Of a stretch of DNA of 64,000 nucleotides, positions 27,760 to 36,201 are shown piece by piece. Source of the stretch: Pseudomonas sp. ok272 (lineage in GTDB: Bacteria > Pseudomonadota > Gammaproteobacteria > Pseudomonadales > Pseudomonadaceae); assembly GCF_900109995.1 (NCBI RefSeq), contig NZ_FOCB01000008.1:183043-247042 (forward strand), in the 5' to 3' direction. Numbering within the stretch: the first letter of the stretch is position 1; every line of letters begins with the position of its first letter. Under the pieces are notes generated by a model that did no database searches, was not told where the DNA came from, and saw nothing but the letters and a program-made list of their open reading frames with translations. Both the position numbers and the translations under genes were made by a program.

Positions 27760-29154
27760 ATGGAATTTCTGCCGCTGTTTCATAACCTGCGCGGCAGTCG
27801 AGTATTGGTCGTCGGTGGGGGGGAAATTGCCTTGCGCAAATCCCGCCTGCTGGCCGATGCCGGCGCGTTGTTGCGGGTCGTTGCACCCGAGATCGAAGCG
27901 CAATTGAGTGAGCTGGTGGATGGCAGCGGCGGGGAGCTGGTGTTGCGCGGTTATCTGGAGTCGGACCTCGACGGTTGCGGGCTGATCATCGCCGCCACCG
28001 ACGATCCCTTGCTCAACGCACAGGTTTCCCAGGATGCGCATCGGCGTTGTGTGCCGGTCAATGTGGTGGACGCGCCAGCCCTGTGCAGCGTGATCTTCCC
28101 GGCGATCGTCGACCGCTCGCCGTTGGTGATTGCCGTGTCCAGCGGCGGCGATGCGCCGGTGCTGGCACGCTTGATCCGCGCCAAGCTGGAAACCTGGATC
28201 CCCTCGACCTACGGTCAGTTGGCGGGTTTGGCCGCGCGTTTTCGCCATCAGGTCAAAGGTTTGTTCCCGGATGTGCAGCAGCGCCGCGCGTTCTGGGAAG
28301 ACGTGTTCCAGGGCCCGATTGCCGACCGCCAGTTGGCCGGCCAGGGGGCTGAAGCTGAGCGTCTGTTGCTGGCCAAGATCAATGGCCAGGCCGCCAGCGC
28401 TACCGGCGAGGTGTATCTGGTGGGGGCGGGGCCGGGTGATCCGGACTTGCTGACCTTCCGTGCATTGCGCCTGATGCAGCAAGCGGATGTGGTGCTGTAT
28501 GACCGCCTGGTGGCCCCGGCGATCCTCGAGTTGTGCCGTCGCGATGCCGAGCGCATTTATGTCGGCAAGCGCCGCGCCGATCACGCCGTGCCGCAGGACC
28601 AGATCAACCAGCAACTGGTGGACCTGGCCAAGCAAGGCAAGCGTGTGGTGCGGTTGAAGGGCGGCGATCCGTTCATCTTCGGCCGGGGCGGCGAAGAGAT
28701 CGAGGAACTGGCGGCCCACGGAATTCCGTTCCAGGTGGTGCCGGGAATCACCGCCGCCAGCGGTTGCGCTGCGTATGCGGGGATTCCGCTGACGCACCGT
28801 GATTACGCGCAGTCGGTGCGTTTTGTCACCGGTCACTTGAAGGATGGCAGCACCGATCTGCCGTGGGCCGATCTGGTGGCGCCCGCACAAACCCTGGTGT
28901 TCTACATGGGGTTGGTGGGGTTGCCAGTGATCTGCCAGCAATTGATCCATCACGGGCGCTCGGCGGATACCCCGGCGGCGTTGATTCAGCAGGGCACCAC
29001 CGCCAATCAGCGGGTCTTCACCGGCACCTTGGCCAACCTGTCACAGCTGGTGGCGGAGCACGAAGTGCATGCGCCGACCCTGGTGATCGTAGGGGAAGTG
29101 GTGCAACTGCGTGAGAAGCTGGCGTGGTTTGAAGGGGCTCAGGCGCAGGTCTGA
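27760..29154 (+). CDS. cysG: Siroheme synthase, trifunctional
   Basis: The 464-residue protein starts [22 protein letters not shown]. The N-terminal domain is the NAD-dependent precorrin-2 dehydrogenase and ferrochelatase ([18 protein letters not shown]). From about residue 216 comes the SAM uroporphyrinogen-III methyltransferase, with [19 protein letters not shown] (the P-loop-like GAGPGDP), [18 protein letters not shown] and FYMGLVGLP. It makes siroheme for sulfite and nitrite reductases. It starts directly after the serS stop codon. Confidence 0.96.
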   Translation: MEFLPLFHNLRGSRVLVVGGGEIALRKSRLLADAGALLRVVAPEIEAQLSELVDGSGGELVLRGYLESDLDGCGLIIAATDDPLLNAQVSQDAHRRCVPVNVVDAPALCSVIFPAIVDRSPLVIAVSSGGDAPVLARLIRAKLETWIPSTYGQLAGLAARFRHQVKGLFPDVQQRRAFWEDVFQGPIADRQLAGQGAEAERLLLAKINGQAASATGEVYLVGAGPGDPDLLTFRALRLMQQADVVLYDRLVAPAILELCRRDAERIYVGKRRADHAVPQDQINQQLVDLAKQGKRVVRLKGGDPFIFGRGGEEIEELAAHGIPFQVVPGITAASGCAAYAGIPLTHRDYAQSVRFVTGHLKDGSTDLPWADLVAPAQTLVFYMGLVGLPVICQQLIHHGRSADTPAALIQQGTTANQRVFTGTLANLSQLVAEHEVHAPTLVIVGEVVQLREKLAWFEGAQAQV

Positions 29155-29163
29155 GTTGCTGCC

Positions 29164-29389
29164 TTCGCGAGCAGGCTCGCTCCCACAGTAGGTCTTCAGT
29201 GAACACAGGTTGTGTGAACGCTGGAAGACCCCTTGTGGGAGCGGGCTTGCTCGCGAAGAGGTCGGTCCGCCACCCTCTATGCTGACTGACCCGCCGCCTT
29301 CGCGAGCAAGCCCGCTCCCACAGTTTGCTGGATGATTCGGCGCATCGCCCGGCCACTCTTCCTCGTGTGGGAGCGAGCCTGCTCGCGAA
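29164..29389. repeat. Cluster of four REP sequences
   Basis: REP copies sit at 29164-29186 (inverted), 29235-29257 (direct), 29299-29321 (inverted) and 29367-29389 (direct). The middle pair is a REPIN of the CGGGCTTGC subtype; the outer two are of the CGAGCCTGC subtype. The cluster fills the gap between the convergent cysG and glutathionyl-hydroquinone reductase genes, where it may act in transcript ending. Confidence 0.88.
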
Positions 29390-29414
29390 GAGGCCCTTAA
29401 AACCCATCCAAACC

Positions 29415-30416
29415 CTAGGCCTTGCGCCAAATCCCTTTGCCACTCAACCGCTGCCGATCATGGGGGACGGTGAAGTCCTGTGTCGGACCCTTTGGCACGA
29501 CGCCCGTCGGATTGATGGTCCGCTGGCTGCCGTAGTAGTGACGCTTGATGTGGGTAAAGTCCACGGTTTCGCCAATCCCCGGCCATTGGTACAGCTCACG
29601 CAGCCAGTTCGACAGGTTCGGGTAGTCGGCAATACGGCGCAGGTTGCACTTGAAGTGCCCGTGGTACACCGCGTCAAAGCGAATCAGCGAGGTGAACAGG
29701 CGAATGTCGGCTTCGGTCAGGTACTCGCCACTCAGGTAGCGGTGCGTGCCCAGTAATACCTCAAGCCGCTCCAGCTCGGCAAACAGCTCATCGAATGCTT
29801 CTTCGTAGGCCTGTTGTGTCGTGGCAAAGCCTGCGCGATACACACCGTTGTTTACCGCGGGATAGATACGGGCGTTGAGCTCGTCAATCTGTGCGCGCAG
29901 GTGTTGCGGATAGAAATCCAGGTCGTTGCCGGTCAGGTCGTCAAAGGCTGAGTTGAACATGCGCAGGATCTCTGCCGACTCGTTGTTGACGATGCGCTGT
30001 TGTTGCTTGTCCCAGAGCAGGGGCACCGTGACGCGACCGCTGTAGTCAGCCGCGTCGGCGGTATAGCGCTGGTACATGAAGGCGAAATCATCGAGCGTGT
30101 CGCCCGTGGAGCCGAGTGTCTTGTCGAAGGTCCAGCCGTTCTCCAGCATCAACCAACTGACCACCGACACATCGATCAGTGCTTCGAGCCCTTTGAGCGT
30201 GCGCAGGATCAGCGTGCGATGCGCCCAGGGGCAGGCCAGCGAGACATAAAGGTGGTAACGACCCGCCTCGGCCGGGAAACCGCCGTCGCCGCTGGGGCCG
30301 GCGCTGCCATCGGCGGTCAACCAGTTTCGGCGTTGTGCCTGTTCGCGACGGAACGTGCCGTCGCTGTTGTTTTCGTACCACTGATCCCGCCATTGGCCTT
30401 CAACGAGCAACCCCAT
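29415..30416 (-). CDS. yqjG: Glutathionyl-hydroquinone reductase (Xi-class glutathione transferase)
   Basis: The 333-residue protein starts MGLLVEGQWRDQWYENNSDG. It has the Xi-class catalytic motif LACPWAHRTLI with its nucleophilic cysteine, and the tyrosine-rich C-terminal half (GVYRAGFATTQQAYEEAFDEL as GVYRAGFATTQ). These enzymes reduce glutathionyl-hydroquinones back to hydroquinones. Length is typical. It is transcribed alone and faces the REP cluster downstream. Confidence 0.93.
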   Translation of the reverse strand: MGLLVEGQWRDQWYENNSDGTFRREQAQRRNWLTADGSAGPSGDGGFPAEAGRYHLYVSLACPWAHRTLILRTLKGLEALIDVSVVSWLMLENGWTFDKTLGSTGDTLDDFAFMYQRYTADAADYSGRVTVPLLWDKQQQRIVNNESAEILRMFNSAFDDLTGNDLDFYPQHLRAQIDELNARIYPAVNNGVYRAGFATTQQAYEEAFDELFAELERLEVLLGTHRYLSGEYLTEADIRLFTSLIRFDAVYHGHFKCNLRRIADYPNLSNWLRELYQWPGIGETVDFTHIKRHYYGSQRTINPTGVVPKGPTQDFTVPHDRQRLSGKGIWRKA

Positions 30417-30505
30417 GGTCTGACTCCTCAAGCGATTTACGTGGGTGCCAAGTCTATGCCCATGTGGTCGAGTAAACAGCGCAAAGGGTCGGCGTTGATG
30501 ATCGG

Positions 30506-31507
30506 TTAAATCGATGTGTCACGGGCGTCCCAGTATTGCTGGGCCAGGGCAAAGGCGTCTGCGCGTGGCGTGCCGAGGCCGCGCAAGGCCAGGGCCATGG
30601 TGGCGATCAGTGCCAGTTGCGGGTAGCTGTCGACCACCTCGCCACGCCACACGGCTTTCAAGTGCTCGGGGTCGAGCGTCGCTGGCTTGACATGACGTTG
30701 GGCGGCCAGGGCTGGCCATTCTTCGTCCCAGCTCTCGCCTCCGGTCGTGCCGTACAGATGGCTGATGGTGTCCGGGTTGATCTCGATTTCGCCGCCGTCG
30801 CCCTTGATCACGATGACGTTGTCGCCCAGCAGGCCGCTGGCATCGCGGTGTACGCCCTGGTAGCCGGGGTGGAAGATGCTTTGCAGGCCACAACGGGCAC
30901 CCAGGGGATTGAGAATCCGCGCCAGGGAATGGATCGGCGAGCGCAGACCCAAGGTGTTGCGCAAGTCGATCATCCGTTGCAGTTGCGGGGCCCAATCGCC
31001 CAGCGGCATGAAGGCCAGGTTGCCGTTGTCCAGGGCTGCGCCGGTTTGCTGCCAGGTGCGGCACAACGGGATGTGCAGGTAGTCCAGCAGTTGCTCGCTG
31101 TACAGGCGCCCGGCGGTGTGCGCGCCGCCGCCGTGCATCAGGATGCGCACGCCGTTTTGCGCCAGGCATTTGGCCGCCAGCAGGTACCACGGCAGATGGC
31201 GTTTTTTACCGGCGTAGGTCGGCCAGTCAATGTCCACCGTCAGTGCCGGGGCGTGCAAGCGCTCGCGCAGGGCCTCGGTGAAGCCGGCCAGCTCTTCGGG
31301 GCTTTCTTCCTTGTGCCGCAACAGCATGAGGAAGGCGCCAAGCTGGGTGTCTTCGACCTTGTCGTCGAGCAACATACCCATGGCTTCGCGGGCTTCTTCG
31401 CGGGTCAGGCTGCGCGCGCCGCGCTTGCCTTTGCCCAGGATTCGTACGAATGGGGCGAAGGGGTGCTCGGCGGGTGTTTCGGTGATCGGCGGGGCGAAAT
31501 CGGTCAT
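30506..31507 (-). CDS. ybiB: TrpD2/YbiB family DNA-binding protein (glycosyltransferase family 3 fold)
   Basis: The 333-residue protein starts MTDFAPPITETPAEHPFAPF. It has the fold of anthranilate phosphoribosyltransferase: helical N-domain with SLTREEAREAMGMLL and catalytic-type loop MHGGGAHTAGRLYSEQ. YbiB proteins lack the TrpD activity and bind nucleic acids. The ATG at 31507 overlaps the tusE stop codon by four bases, so the much longer open frame is rejected. It is the last gene of the tus operon. Confidence 0.9.
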   Translation of the reverse strand: MTDFAPPITETPAEHPFAPFVRILGKGKRGARSLTREEAREAMGMLLDDKVEDTQLGAFLMLLRHKEESPEELAGFTEALRERLHAPALTVDIDWPTYAGKKRHLPWYLLAAKCLAQNGVRILMHGGGAHTAGRLYSEQLLDYLHIPLCRTWQQTGAALDNGNLAFMPLGDWAPQLQRMIDLRNTLGLRSPIHSLARILNPLGARCGLQSIFHPGYQGVHRDASGLLGDNVIVIKGDGGEIEINPDTISHLYGTTGGESWDEEWPALAAQRHVKPATLDPEHLKAVWRGEVVDSYPQLALIATMALALRGLGTPRADAFALAQQYWDARDTSI

Positions 31508-31839
31508 AGACAATTCGTCGGTTTGGGCAGGCCCGCCAGCTTGGCGGCGAGTTTGGCGGGAGTGCCTTTGAACAAGCGATTCAGGTGCAGGCTGTTGCCT
31601 TTGTCCGGGCCCAGCTTGAGTGCGGTGTACTTGATCAGCGGGCGGGTGGCCGGTGACAGCTGGAACTCCTGATAGAAGCTGCGCAGCAGTTCGAGGATCT
31701 CCCAGTGCTCCGGGCTCAGCTCGATCTCTTCGGCTGCCGCCAGGGCGCTGGCGACCTCTGCCGACCAGTCGTCGAGGTCGAGCAGAAAGCCGTCCTTGTC
31801 CAGTTCGATCGTGCGGGCACCGACGGTCAGCGCATTCAT
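31504..31839 (-). CDS. tusE: Sulfurtransferase TusE (DsrC family)
   Basis: The 111-residue protein starts MNALTVGARTIELDKDGFLL. It accepts sulfur from TusBCD and passes it to MnmA for tRNA 2-thiolation. The C-terminus PKPTNCL carries the single penultimate cysteine expected of TusE, not the two cysteines of dissimilatory DsrC. It overlaps tusB and ybiB by 4 bp each. Confidence 0.95.
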   Translation of the reverse strand: MNALTVGARTIELDKDGFLLDLDDWSAEVASALAAAEEIELSPEHWEILELLRSFYQEFQLSPATRPLIKYTALKLGPDKGNSLHLNRLFKGTPAKLAAKLAGLPKPTNCL

Positions 31840-32129
31840 AGCCAGCTGTTGACCTTGTCGTGATGGATCGACAGCTCGACGAACGCCGGGTAGTCGAGCG
31901 CGACGGCCCAGTCCGGAACGCCGATGGCCCGCGCTTGCGCATCGTCGGCCAACACCGACAGTTTCAGGCGTCGGGCGTTGAGCGTATCGAAGGGCGCGGT
32001 GCCCGGTTGCAGGGCATACACCGCATCGCCACACAGCATCAGGCCATCGTCCTTGCCAATCAGGCGCAGGCAACTGCTCAGGCGGTCGTCGCCGAACGGG
32101 GAGTGAGACAACACATGCAAGGTCGACAT
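31836..32129 (-). CDS. tusB: Sulfur relay protein TusB (DsrH family)
   Basis: The 97-residue protein starts MSTLHVLSHSPFGDDRLSSC. It has the DsrH motif GDAVYALQPG and the C-terminus of the family. It forms the TusBCD hexamer in the sulfur relay. Its start overlaps the tusC stop codon by one base and its end overlaps tusE by four. Confidence 0.93.
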   Translation of the reverse strand: MSTLHVLSHSPFGDDRLSSCLRLIGKDDGLMLCGDAVYALQPGTAPFDTLNARRLKLSVLADDAQARAIGVPDWAVALDYPAFVELSIHHDKVNSWL

Positions 32130-32491
32130 CAGAGAGTAATCACCTGGTCATAACGGTCAATGAGGGCGGTGATGGCCGTGCTGTCCAGCGCCTGGGCGTC
32201 TTCCAGCGATAGGGCATCGAGGGCCAGGCCCCGTTGTGCGGCGCTGTCGGCGCAGACAAACAGGTCGTCGACACCAAACATCGGCAAGGCTTGCAGGTTG
32301 GCGCTCAGGTCCTTTTGCTGCACGGCCCTGGCGTTCTGTTGCGTGGCCAGTTGGAACACGCCGTCATCGAGAAACAGCAGGCCGATAGGCAGGTCAAAGG
32401 CGCCGCCGGCCAACACGATGTCCAGCGTCTCGCGGGCGCTTGGGCCGGACCAAGGGGCGTGGCGGCTGATGACCAACAGGGACTTAGCCAT
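32129..32491 (-). CDS. tusC: Sulfur relay protein TusC (DsrF family)
   Basis: The 120-residue protein starts MAKSLLVISRHAPWSGPSARE. It has the DsrE/F-like fold (LDIVLAGGAFDLPIGLLFLDDG, key part AGGAFDLPIGLLF). It is the middle subunit of TusBCD. The open frame extends 27 codons into tusD, but the ATG at 32491 fits the family. It lies 2 bp after tusD. Confidence 0.93.
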   Translation of the reverse strand: MAKSLLVISRHAPWSGPSARETLDIVLAGGAFDLPIGLLFLDDGVFQLATQQNARAVQQKDLSANLQALPMFGVDDLFVCADSAAQRGLALDALSLEDAQALDSTAITALIDRYDQVITL

Positions 32492-32493
32492 GC

Positions 32494-32886
32494 TCAAGGT
32501 CCTCCAAAGCAGATCAGGCGGTCGACGTCCTGGACGGCATCGTGCAACTGGCCAAGGCCGGACAATTCCCACGGCGCGCTGATATTAATCGCCGTGCGCT
32601 GGTAACGCTGGGCTTCGGCCTCATCGAGCACACCGCGCTTGAGGGCGGCGGCAATACACACCACCGCGTCGAGTTGCTGCTCACTGACAAAGTGGCGCCA
32701 TTGCGCGGCGACATCCTGCTCATCCTGTGGCGTGACCAGGCTGTTGGAGGCGTTGTAGACGCCGTCCTGGTAGAAAAATAGCCGCACGATCTGATGCCCG
32801 CCGGCCAGCGCGGCCTGGGCAAACAGCAGGGCGCGGCGCGAGGAGGGCGCGTGGGGCGCGGAAAACAGCGCAATGGCGAATTTCAT
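32494..32886 (-). CDS. tusD: Sulfurtransferase TusD (DsrE family)
   Basis: The 130-residue protein starts MKFAIALFSAPHAPSSRRAL. The persulfide-carrying cysteine is in AVVCIAAALKRGV. It receives sulfur from TusA and passes it to TusE. It is the first gene of tusDCBE-ybiB. Ten extra upstream codons in the open frame are dropped. Confidence 0.94.
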   Translation of the reverse strand: MKFAIALFSAPHAPSSRRALLFAQAALAGGHQIVRLFFYQDGVYNASNSLVTPQDEQDVAAQWRHFVSEQQLDAVVCIAAALKRGVLDEAEAQRYQRTAINISAPWELSGLGQLHDAVQDVDRLICFGGP

Positions 32887-32951
32887 GGCGAACTCTGACA
32901 ACAAATCTGCGGCCATGATAAAGCTTTATCGGCGGGGCGGCGAAGGGCGAT

Positions 32952-33656
32952 TCAACGTGGCAGGTAGCCCAGTTGCCAGCGCAGGGGAATCATCAGTGAT
33001 GCAAACCCGAGCACGGCGGCCACCAGGCCACTGGCGTATAGCGCCTGCAGGTCAAAATAGTGTTCGAGTACCGCACCCAGCACGGCGCCGGCCAGCATGC
33101 CGCTCCAGGGAATCAATTGCACCCGCCAGCCTGTGCGGCGCTCGCCGAGTGCCCAGCGTCCCAGGCCGCGACCGAAGCGCGACAAGGCGCCGGTAACGTA
33201 GGTCAGCCCGATGGGCAAGCCGTTGACCTGTTCGACGGCGGCGTTGAGCATGCCCATGGCCACGATGGCGGCCACCAAGGCCGGGAACCGCGTTTCCAGG
33301 GGCCAGGCGGCGGCAGCGCATAACAAGGCGGCGATGCTCAGCATCAACGGCAGGGCGCGGCGCCGACCCAGGCGACTGACGATGACGCCCAGCGCGTTAC
33401 CCATCACAAACATGAGAATCAGCGCGAACAGGCGCAGGATCTGGCTCCCGTCACCGTCGCTGATGGCCACGGCCAGGCGCGTGGTGTTGCCGCTCATGAA
33501 CGAGACAAAATCGCCGGTGGCCATGAAGCCGATGGCATCGGTCATGCCGGCCAGTACCGACAGGCTGGCCACCAGGCATAAACCGACCCGGCCACGCCAT
33601 TTATGGGTGTGCAGTTGGTATGCAGTTGGCGTGGGGTTGGTTGAGGCCGGCAACAT
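32952..33656 (-). CDS. YoaK/DUF1275 family membrane protein
   Basis: The 234-residue protein starts MLPASTNPTPTAYQLHTHKW. About six hydrophobic segments span the length. The family signature is GMTDAIGFMATGDFVSFMSG with NTTRLA directly after, and GLPIGLTYVTGAL in the second half. DUF1275 proteins are inner-membrane proteins of unknown, possibly transport, function. Distance to tusD is 65 bp and to the upstream DUF6388 gene 3 bp. Confidence 0.88.
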   Translation of the reverse strand: MLPASTNPTPTAYQLHTHKWRGRVGLCLVASLSVLAGMTDAIGFMATGDFVSFMSGNTTRLAVAISDGDGSQILRLFALILMFVMGNALGVIVSRLGRRRALPLMLSIAALLCAAAAWPLETRFPALVAAIVAMGMLNAAVEQVNGLPIGLTYVTGALSRFGRGLGRWALGERRTGWRVQLIPWSGMLAGAVLGAVLEHYFDLQALYASGLVAAVLGFASLMIPLRWQLGYLPR

Positions 33657-33659
33657 CGG

Positions 33660-33989
33660 CTAGGGTTCCAGGCCGTGCAAGTCGCAGTATTCCTGCCAGT
33701 CCATGCCCGCCATCTGCGCCACCTCTTTGTGCACTTCCCGCCGTTGGGCGGCGAAGTCCTCGGGGCTGGCGGCGGTCAATTGCAGGGTCAGTTCCCAGGC
33801 GAACAGGCCCTGTCGCTCGGCTTCAGCCTCGAAGGCTTCGTGCAGCCGCTCATCGCGGTACTGGGCCATGGTTTCGCCCTTGGCCTGGGCTTGCAAGGGG
33901 TTGAGGTGATCAAGTGTCTCGCGCACCTGCGGGTGCGCATCGAGAAAACGTTGCAGTGCCAGTTCGTGCTGCGATTCGATCAGGGGCAT
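33660..33989 (-). CDS. DUF6388 family small protein
   Basis: This 109-residue, highly charged, helical protein starts MPLIESQHELALQRFLDAHP. The repeated pattern YRDERLHEAFEAEAERQGLF and ASPEDFAAQRREVHKEVAQM is as I remember for the small soluble family DUF6388, common in Pseudomonas; assignment is from memory. No signal peptide or catalytic motif is seen. It is likely cotranscribed with the DUF1275 gene 3 bp downstream. Confidence 0.8.
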   Translation of the reverse strand: MPLIESQHELALQRFLDAHPQVRETLDHLNPLQAQAKGETMAQYRDERLHEAFEAEAERQGLFAWELTLQLTAASPEDFAAQRREVHKEVAQMAGMDWQEYCDLHGLEP

Positions 33990-34048
33990 GGATCATCCTT
34001 GTCAAAAGCAAAGTCTACGTGGCGTGCCAGTGGTTGCCTTGATCGGGA

Positions 34049-34297
34049 TCAGGAGGTCTTCTGTTTGTTGGCTTTGGCCTCGGCTGCCAGGCACTCCAGG
34101 GCGAATTGCTCGGTGTAGGTCATTTGGATCGGTGTGGTTTCGCCCTTGACGGTGCGCTCGCCATCGAGGATGTAGCGAATGCGCTTATCGGTCACACCGA
34201 TGCGCTTGGCAATCCAGGAGGGGGTTTGGCCGATCTGGCTGATCAACTTGTCGGCGTAGTCGGTGGACGGTTTGTAGCGCTCGGCATTGGGGGTCAT
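34049..34297 (-). CDS. Small protein with helix-turn-helix-like region
   Basis: The 82-residue protein starts MTPNAERYKPSTDYADKLIS. Residues 18-50 (QIGQTPSWIAKRIGVTDKRI and RYILDGERTV) read like a Cro/XRE-type helix-turn-helix. The C-terminus is lysine-rich. It may be a small DNA-binding regulator. I do not recognise a characterised relative. It lies 59 bp upstream of the DUF6388 gene. Confidence 0.75.
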   Translation of the reverse strand: MTPNAERYKPSTDYADKLISQIGQTPSWIAKRIGVTDKRIRYILDGERTVKGETTPIQMTYTEQFALECLAAEAKANKQKTS

Positions 34298-34456
34298 TGG
34301 CTTTCCAGCAAAGGTGTGGCTTGGATAATGGCGCGATAGGGTGCGCCCATTGGTGCGGTCTGTCGCCTGCTATATGAAGTAAAGCAGAGCGGCAGTGCTT
34401 CGGGGCGCGCACGGGCGGTGATACAGTCGCGTTTTTCTCGCCTGTAAGGAAACACA

Positions 34457-34795
34457 ATGCGTATGTTGACGGTGGCAATGGCCGGTCTGATGCTGGCAGG
34501 TTGCGCGGGCTCGACCATGAAAGAGGCGCGCTCCCAGACCCCCTACAAGACGCTCACCTCGAACAAGCCGGACCTGGTGGTCGCCCAGTGCGTGCAATTC
34601 GCCTGGCAGGACGAAGCAGTCTTTGGCGTGGACGCCAGCGGTTACCTGCAGCCGGGCGACAGCGGCGGCTTCACCGTCTACACCCGCTCCGCCGAGTCGT
34701 TCATCGACGTGCAAAGTGGCACCTTGAAGTACTACGCGATTGTCGACGACTGGGTGGCCAAGCGCCGGCTGGCGGCGCTGGCAACCTGCCTGTAA
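34457..34795 (+). CDS. Small lipoprotein, conserved in Pseudomonas
   Basis: The 112-residue protein starts MRMLTVAMAGLMLAGCAGST. The lipobox LAGC gives a cysteine at residue 16, so the mature protein is membrane anchored. The remainder has two cysteines (AQCVQF and the C-terminal ATCL) that could pair. Function is unknown. It is convergent with the GNAT gene; the stop codons are 3 bp apart. Confidence 0.85.
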   Translation: MRMLTVAMAGLMLAGCAGSTMKEARSQTPYKTLTSNKPDLVVAQCVQFAWQDEAVFGVDASGYLQPGDSGGFTVYTRSAESFIDVQSGTLKYYAIVDDWVAKRRLAALATCL

Positions 34796-34798
34796 GGC

Positions 34799-35227
34799 TC
34801 AGCCGTCCAGGCGCTTCTGGAAGAAGAAGCGCTTGCCGCCCGGTGGGTAGTCGGCAATCTGCCCGACCTCGATAAACCCGTGCCGGCGGTAAAAATCAGG
34901 TGCCTGGAAATCGAACGTGTCGAGGTACATGCCAATGCACGAGTGCTGACGCGCCTGTGCTTCGATCTTGTGCATCAGTTGCGAGCCAATGCCTTGTCCT
35001 CGCAACTGTTCGGGCACGGACAGCAAGTCGATGTACAACCAGTGATAGAACAGCCTGGCAAACAGCCCACCGACCACTTCATCGCTGTGTTCATCACGCA
35101 CCAGCAAGGCGATTTGCTGATACTGGCCATCGCCGGCCTTGGCGATGTTATAGGCCCGCAGCGGTTCGAGAATCGCCAGGCGTTCTTCGGCGGTGGGGGC
35201 TAGCGACAGTTCTATGCGCAGGGTCAT
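34799..35227 (-). CDS. GNAT family N-acetyltransferase
   Basis: The 142-residue protein starts MTLRIELSLAPTAEERLAIL. The acetyl-CoA motif is LLSVPEQLRGQGIGSQLMHK, and FDFQAPDFYRRHGFIEVG ends the fold. It resembles small housekeeping GNATs. It lies 1.4 kb outside the aminoglycoside cluster and on the far side of a terminator, so I do not treat it as a resistance enzyme, though an aminoglycoside acetyltransferase role cannot be excluded from sequence alone. Confidence 0.87.
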   Translation of the reverse strand: MTLRIELSLAPTAEERLAILEPLRAYNIAKAGDGQYQQIALLVRDEHSDEVVGGLFARLFYHWLYIDLLSVPEQLRGQGIGSQLMHKIEAQARQHSCIGMYLDTFDFQAPDFYRRHGFIEVGQIADYPPGGKRFFFQKRLDG

Positions 35228-35342
35228 GGGCGACGTCCTTGTGTCGTTCGGGGGGAGCGAAACAGATTACCGGCTGGGGCGCGCCGTGTGAATAAGTGCC
35301 GCCGTACACGGCTTGCATCCTGGTCCTGACTTTTTCAAAGCC

Positions 35343-35373
35343 AAAAAAAAGCCCGCGGTAAGGGGTGCGGGCT
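35343..35373 (-). terminator. Rho-independent terminator
   Basis: On the minus strand AGCCCGC-loop-GCGGGCT is followed by eight T residues. It ends leftward transcription coming from the YhfL-like gene region. Confidence 0.88.
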
Positions 35374-35626
35374 AAATGTTCCTTGAATGAGCGGGGCGAA
35401 TATAAGCGCTGGGCGCCACAGGCACAGTGAAAGATTTTTCATCTGCCCAGGTCGAGCTAAACGAGTTAATGCTGGCGTGCATAAAAAAGCCGGCTTCGAG
35501 GGGCAGGCTAAAGATGAAGCAATCATCAGGTGAGCTATAACGGTGCGACGCCACTAACGCGATGTTAGTGGCTGCTGTGTTTGTTGCCTTTAACAGTGAC
35601 GGTAACTTTATAAGGCCCCATACCAT
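35372..35626 (-). CDS. Uncertain small ORF upstream of a terminator
   Basis: An 84-codon frame starts MVWGLIKLPSLLKATN and ends at a TAG inside the terminator stem at 35343-35373. The C-terminal half (FSLPLEAGFFMHASINSFSS and TWADEKSFTVPVAP) looks more like protein than the N-terminal half, which runs through two hairpins. No ribosome-binding site is evident at the ATG. It may be a remnant or a chance frame; no family is recognised. Confidence 0.25.
   Translation of the reverse strand: MVWGLIKLPSLLKATNTAATNIALVASHRYSSPDDCFIFSLPLEAGFFMHASINSFSSTWADEKSFTVPVAPSAYIRPAHSRNI
35550..35572. repeat. Perfect 9-base inverted repeat
   Basis: GCCACTAAC and GTTAGTGGC are separated by GCGAT. There is no T tract, so it is not a standard terminator. 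Confidence 0.6.
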
Positions 35627-35642
35627 GAGTTTGATATGGGGC
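35615..35642 (-). terminator. Hairpin past the YhfL-like gene
   Basis: Arms GCCCCATA and TATGGGGC with a 12-base loop lie 44 bp downstream of the YhfL-like stop codon. Following T residues are few, so a terminator role is tentative. Confidence 0.45.
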
Positions 35643-35686
35643 TGTCTAGCGTCATGCGGGTTGTTCAGGTTGACTGTATAACCCTA

Positions 35687-35869
35687 TTACTGAGGGAGCT
35701 TATCAATAGGGCCGCAACCGCCAATGATCTTGGAAATAGATACCGATGGAGTAAACAGGTAATCATAAGAGCAGTTTTTTTGCTGATTGTACACTTGTCC
35801 TGTGCAGCCAGAAATGAAGATTACGCTGGAGACTACTGCAGCGGCCAGGGAGATCTTGAGCTTTTTCAT
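35687..35869 (-). CDS. yhfL: YhfL-like small lipoprotein (DUF4223)
   Basis: The 60-residue protein starts MKKLKISLAAAVVSSVIFIS, with lipobox ISGC and acylated cysteine at residue 22. The mature part NQQKNCSYDYLFTPSVSISK, then IIGGCGPIDKLPQ, is the hallmark of DUF4223, whose E. coli member is YhfL. On the mRNA a purine-rich AAAGGA sits just before the ATG. These proteins are often acid or stress induced; function is unknown. Base composition is AT-richer than the flanking genes. Confidence 0.85.
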   Translation of the reverse strand: MKKLKISLAAAVVSSVIFISGCTGQVYNQQKNCSYDYLFTPSVSISKIIGGCGPIDKLPQ

Positions 35870-36201
35870 CTTGAATCCTTTAGTTGTAAGACTTGTAGGT
35901 GCCAGGCTGTATTACCGGGGGCAGGCTAGCAGGTGGCAACGATTTGGCCTTTAAGAAAAGTCTTAAATGTTAAATTTTTTAGTTCGTTGGGTGCCTAGGG
36001 TAGTTGCCGGCTATGGCCGGCGTCAGCCAGAAATATATGGCTGCTTCATGTCAGTATTAAATGGGGGGCTTTTAAGGGTTGTCTTATAGTGCGTAAAACG
36101 ATCGCGACGCACACTTGACCTGAAGCGACACCGGTTATGCACAGGATTGAAGTATTTAGTCGTGAAGGGCGGTGTCGATTTTATTGAGTGAGGAGGCAGG
36201 T
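35870..36201. other. AT-rich intergenic region
   Basis: No gene is seen. This 332-bp divergent region between the YhfL-like gene and the receiver-like gene is notably AT-rich (for instance 35951-36000) and should hold promoters for both. It marks the start of the accessory segment. Confidence 0.4.

Noticed and set aside
29164..29389. CRISPR-like regularly spaced repeats
   Set aside because: The repeats alternate in orientation and match the Pseudomonas REP family; spacing is irregular and no cas gene is present.
34799..35227. GNAT as the cluster's resistance acetyltransferase
   Set aside because: It is separated from the cluster by a terminator, a lipoprotein gene and the receiver pseudogene, and resembles ordinary small GNATs.
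35372..36201. Integrase, tRNA or att site at the left border
   Set aside because: None could be found; no direct repeat shared with the right border near 53.66-53.77 kb was recognised by eye.
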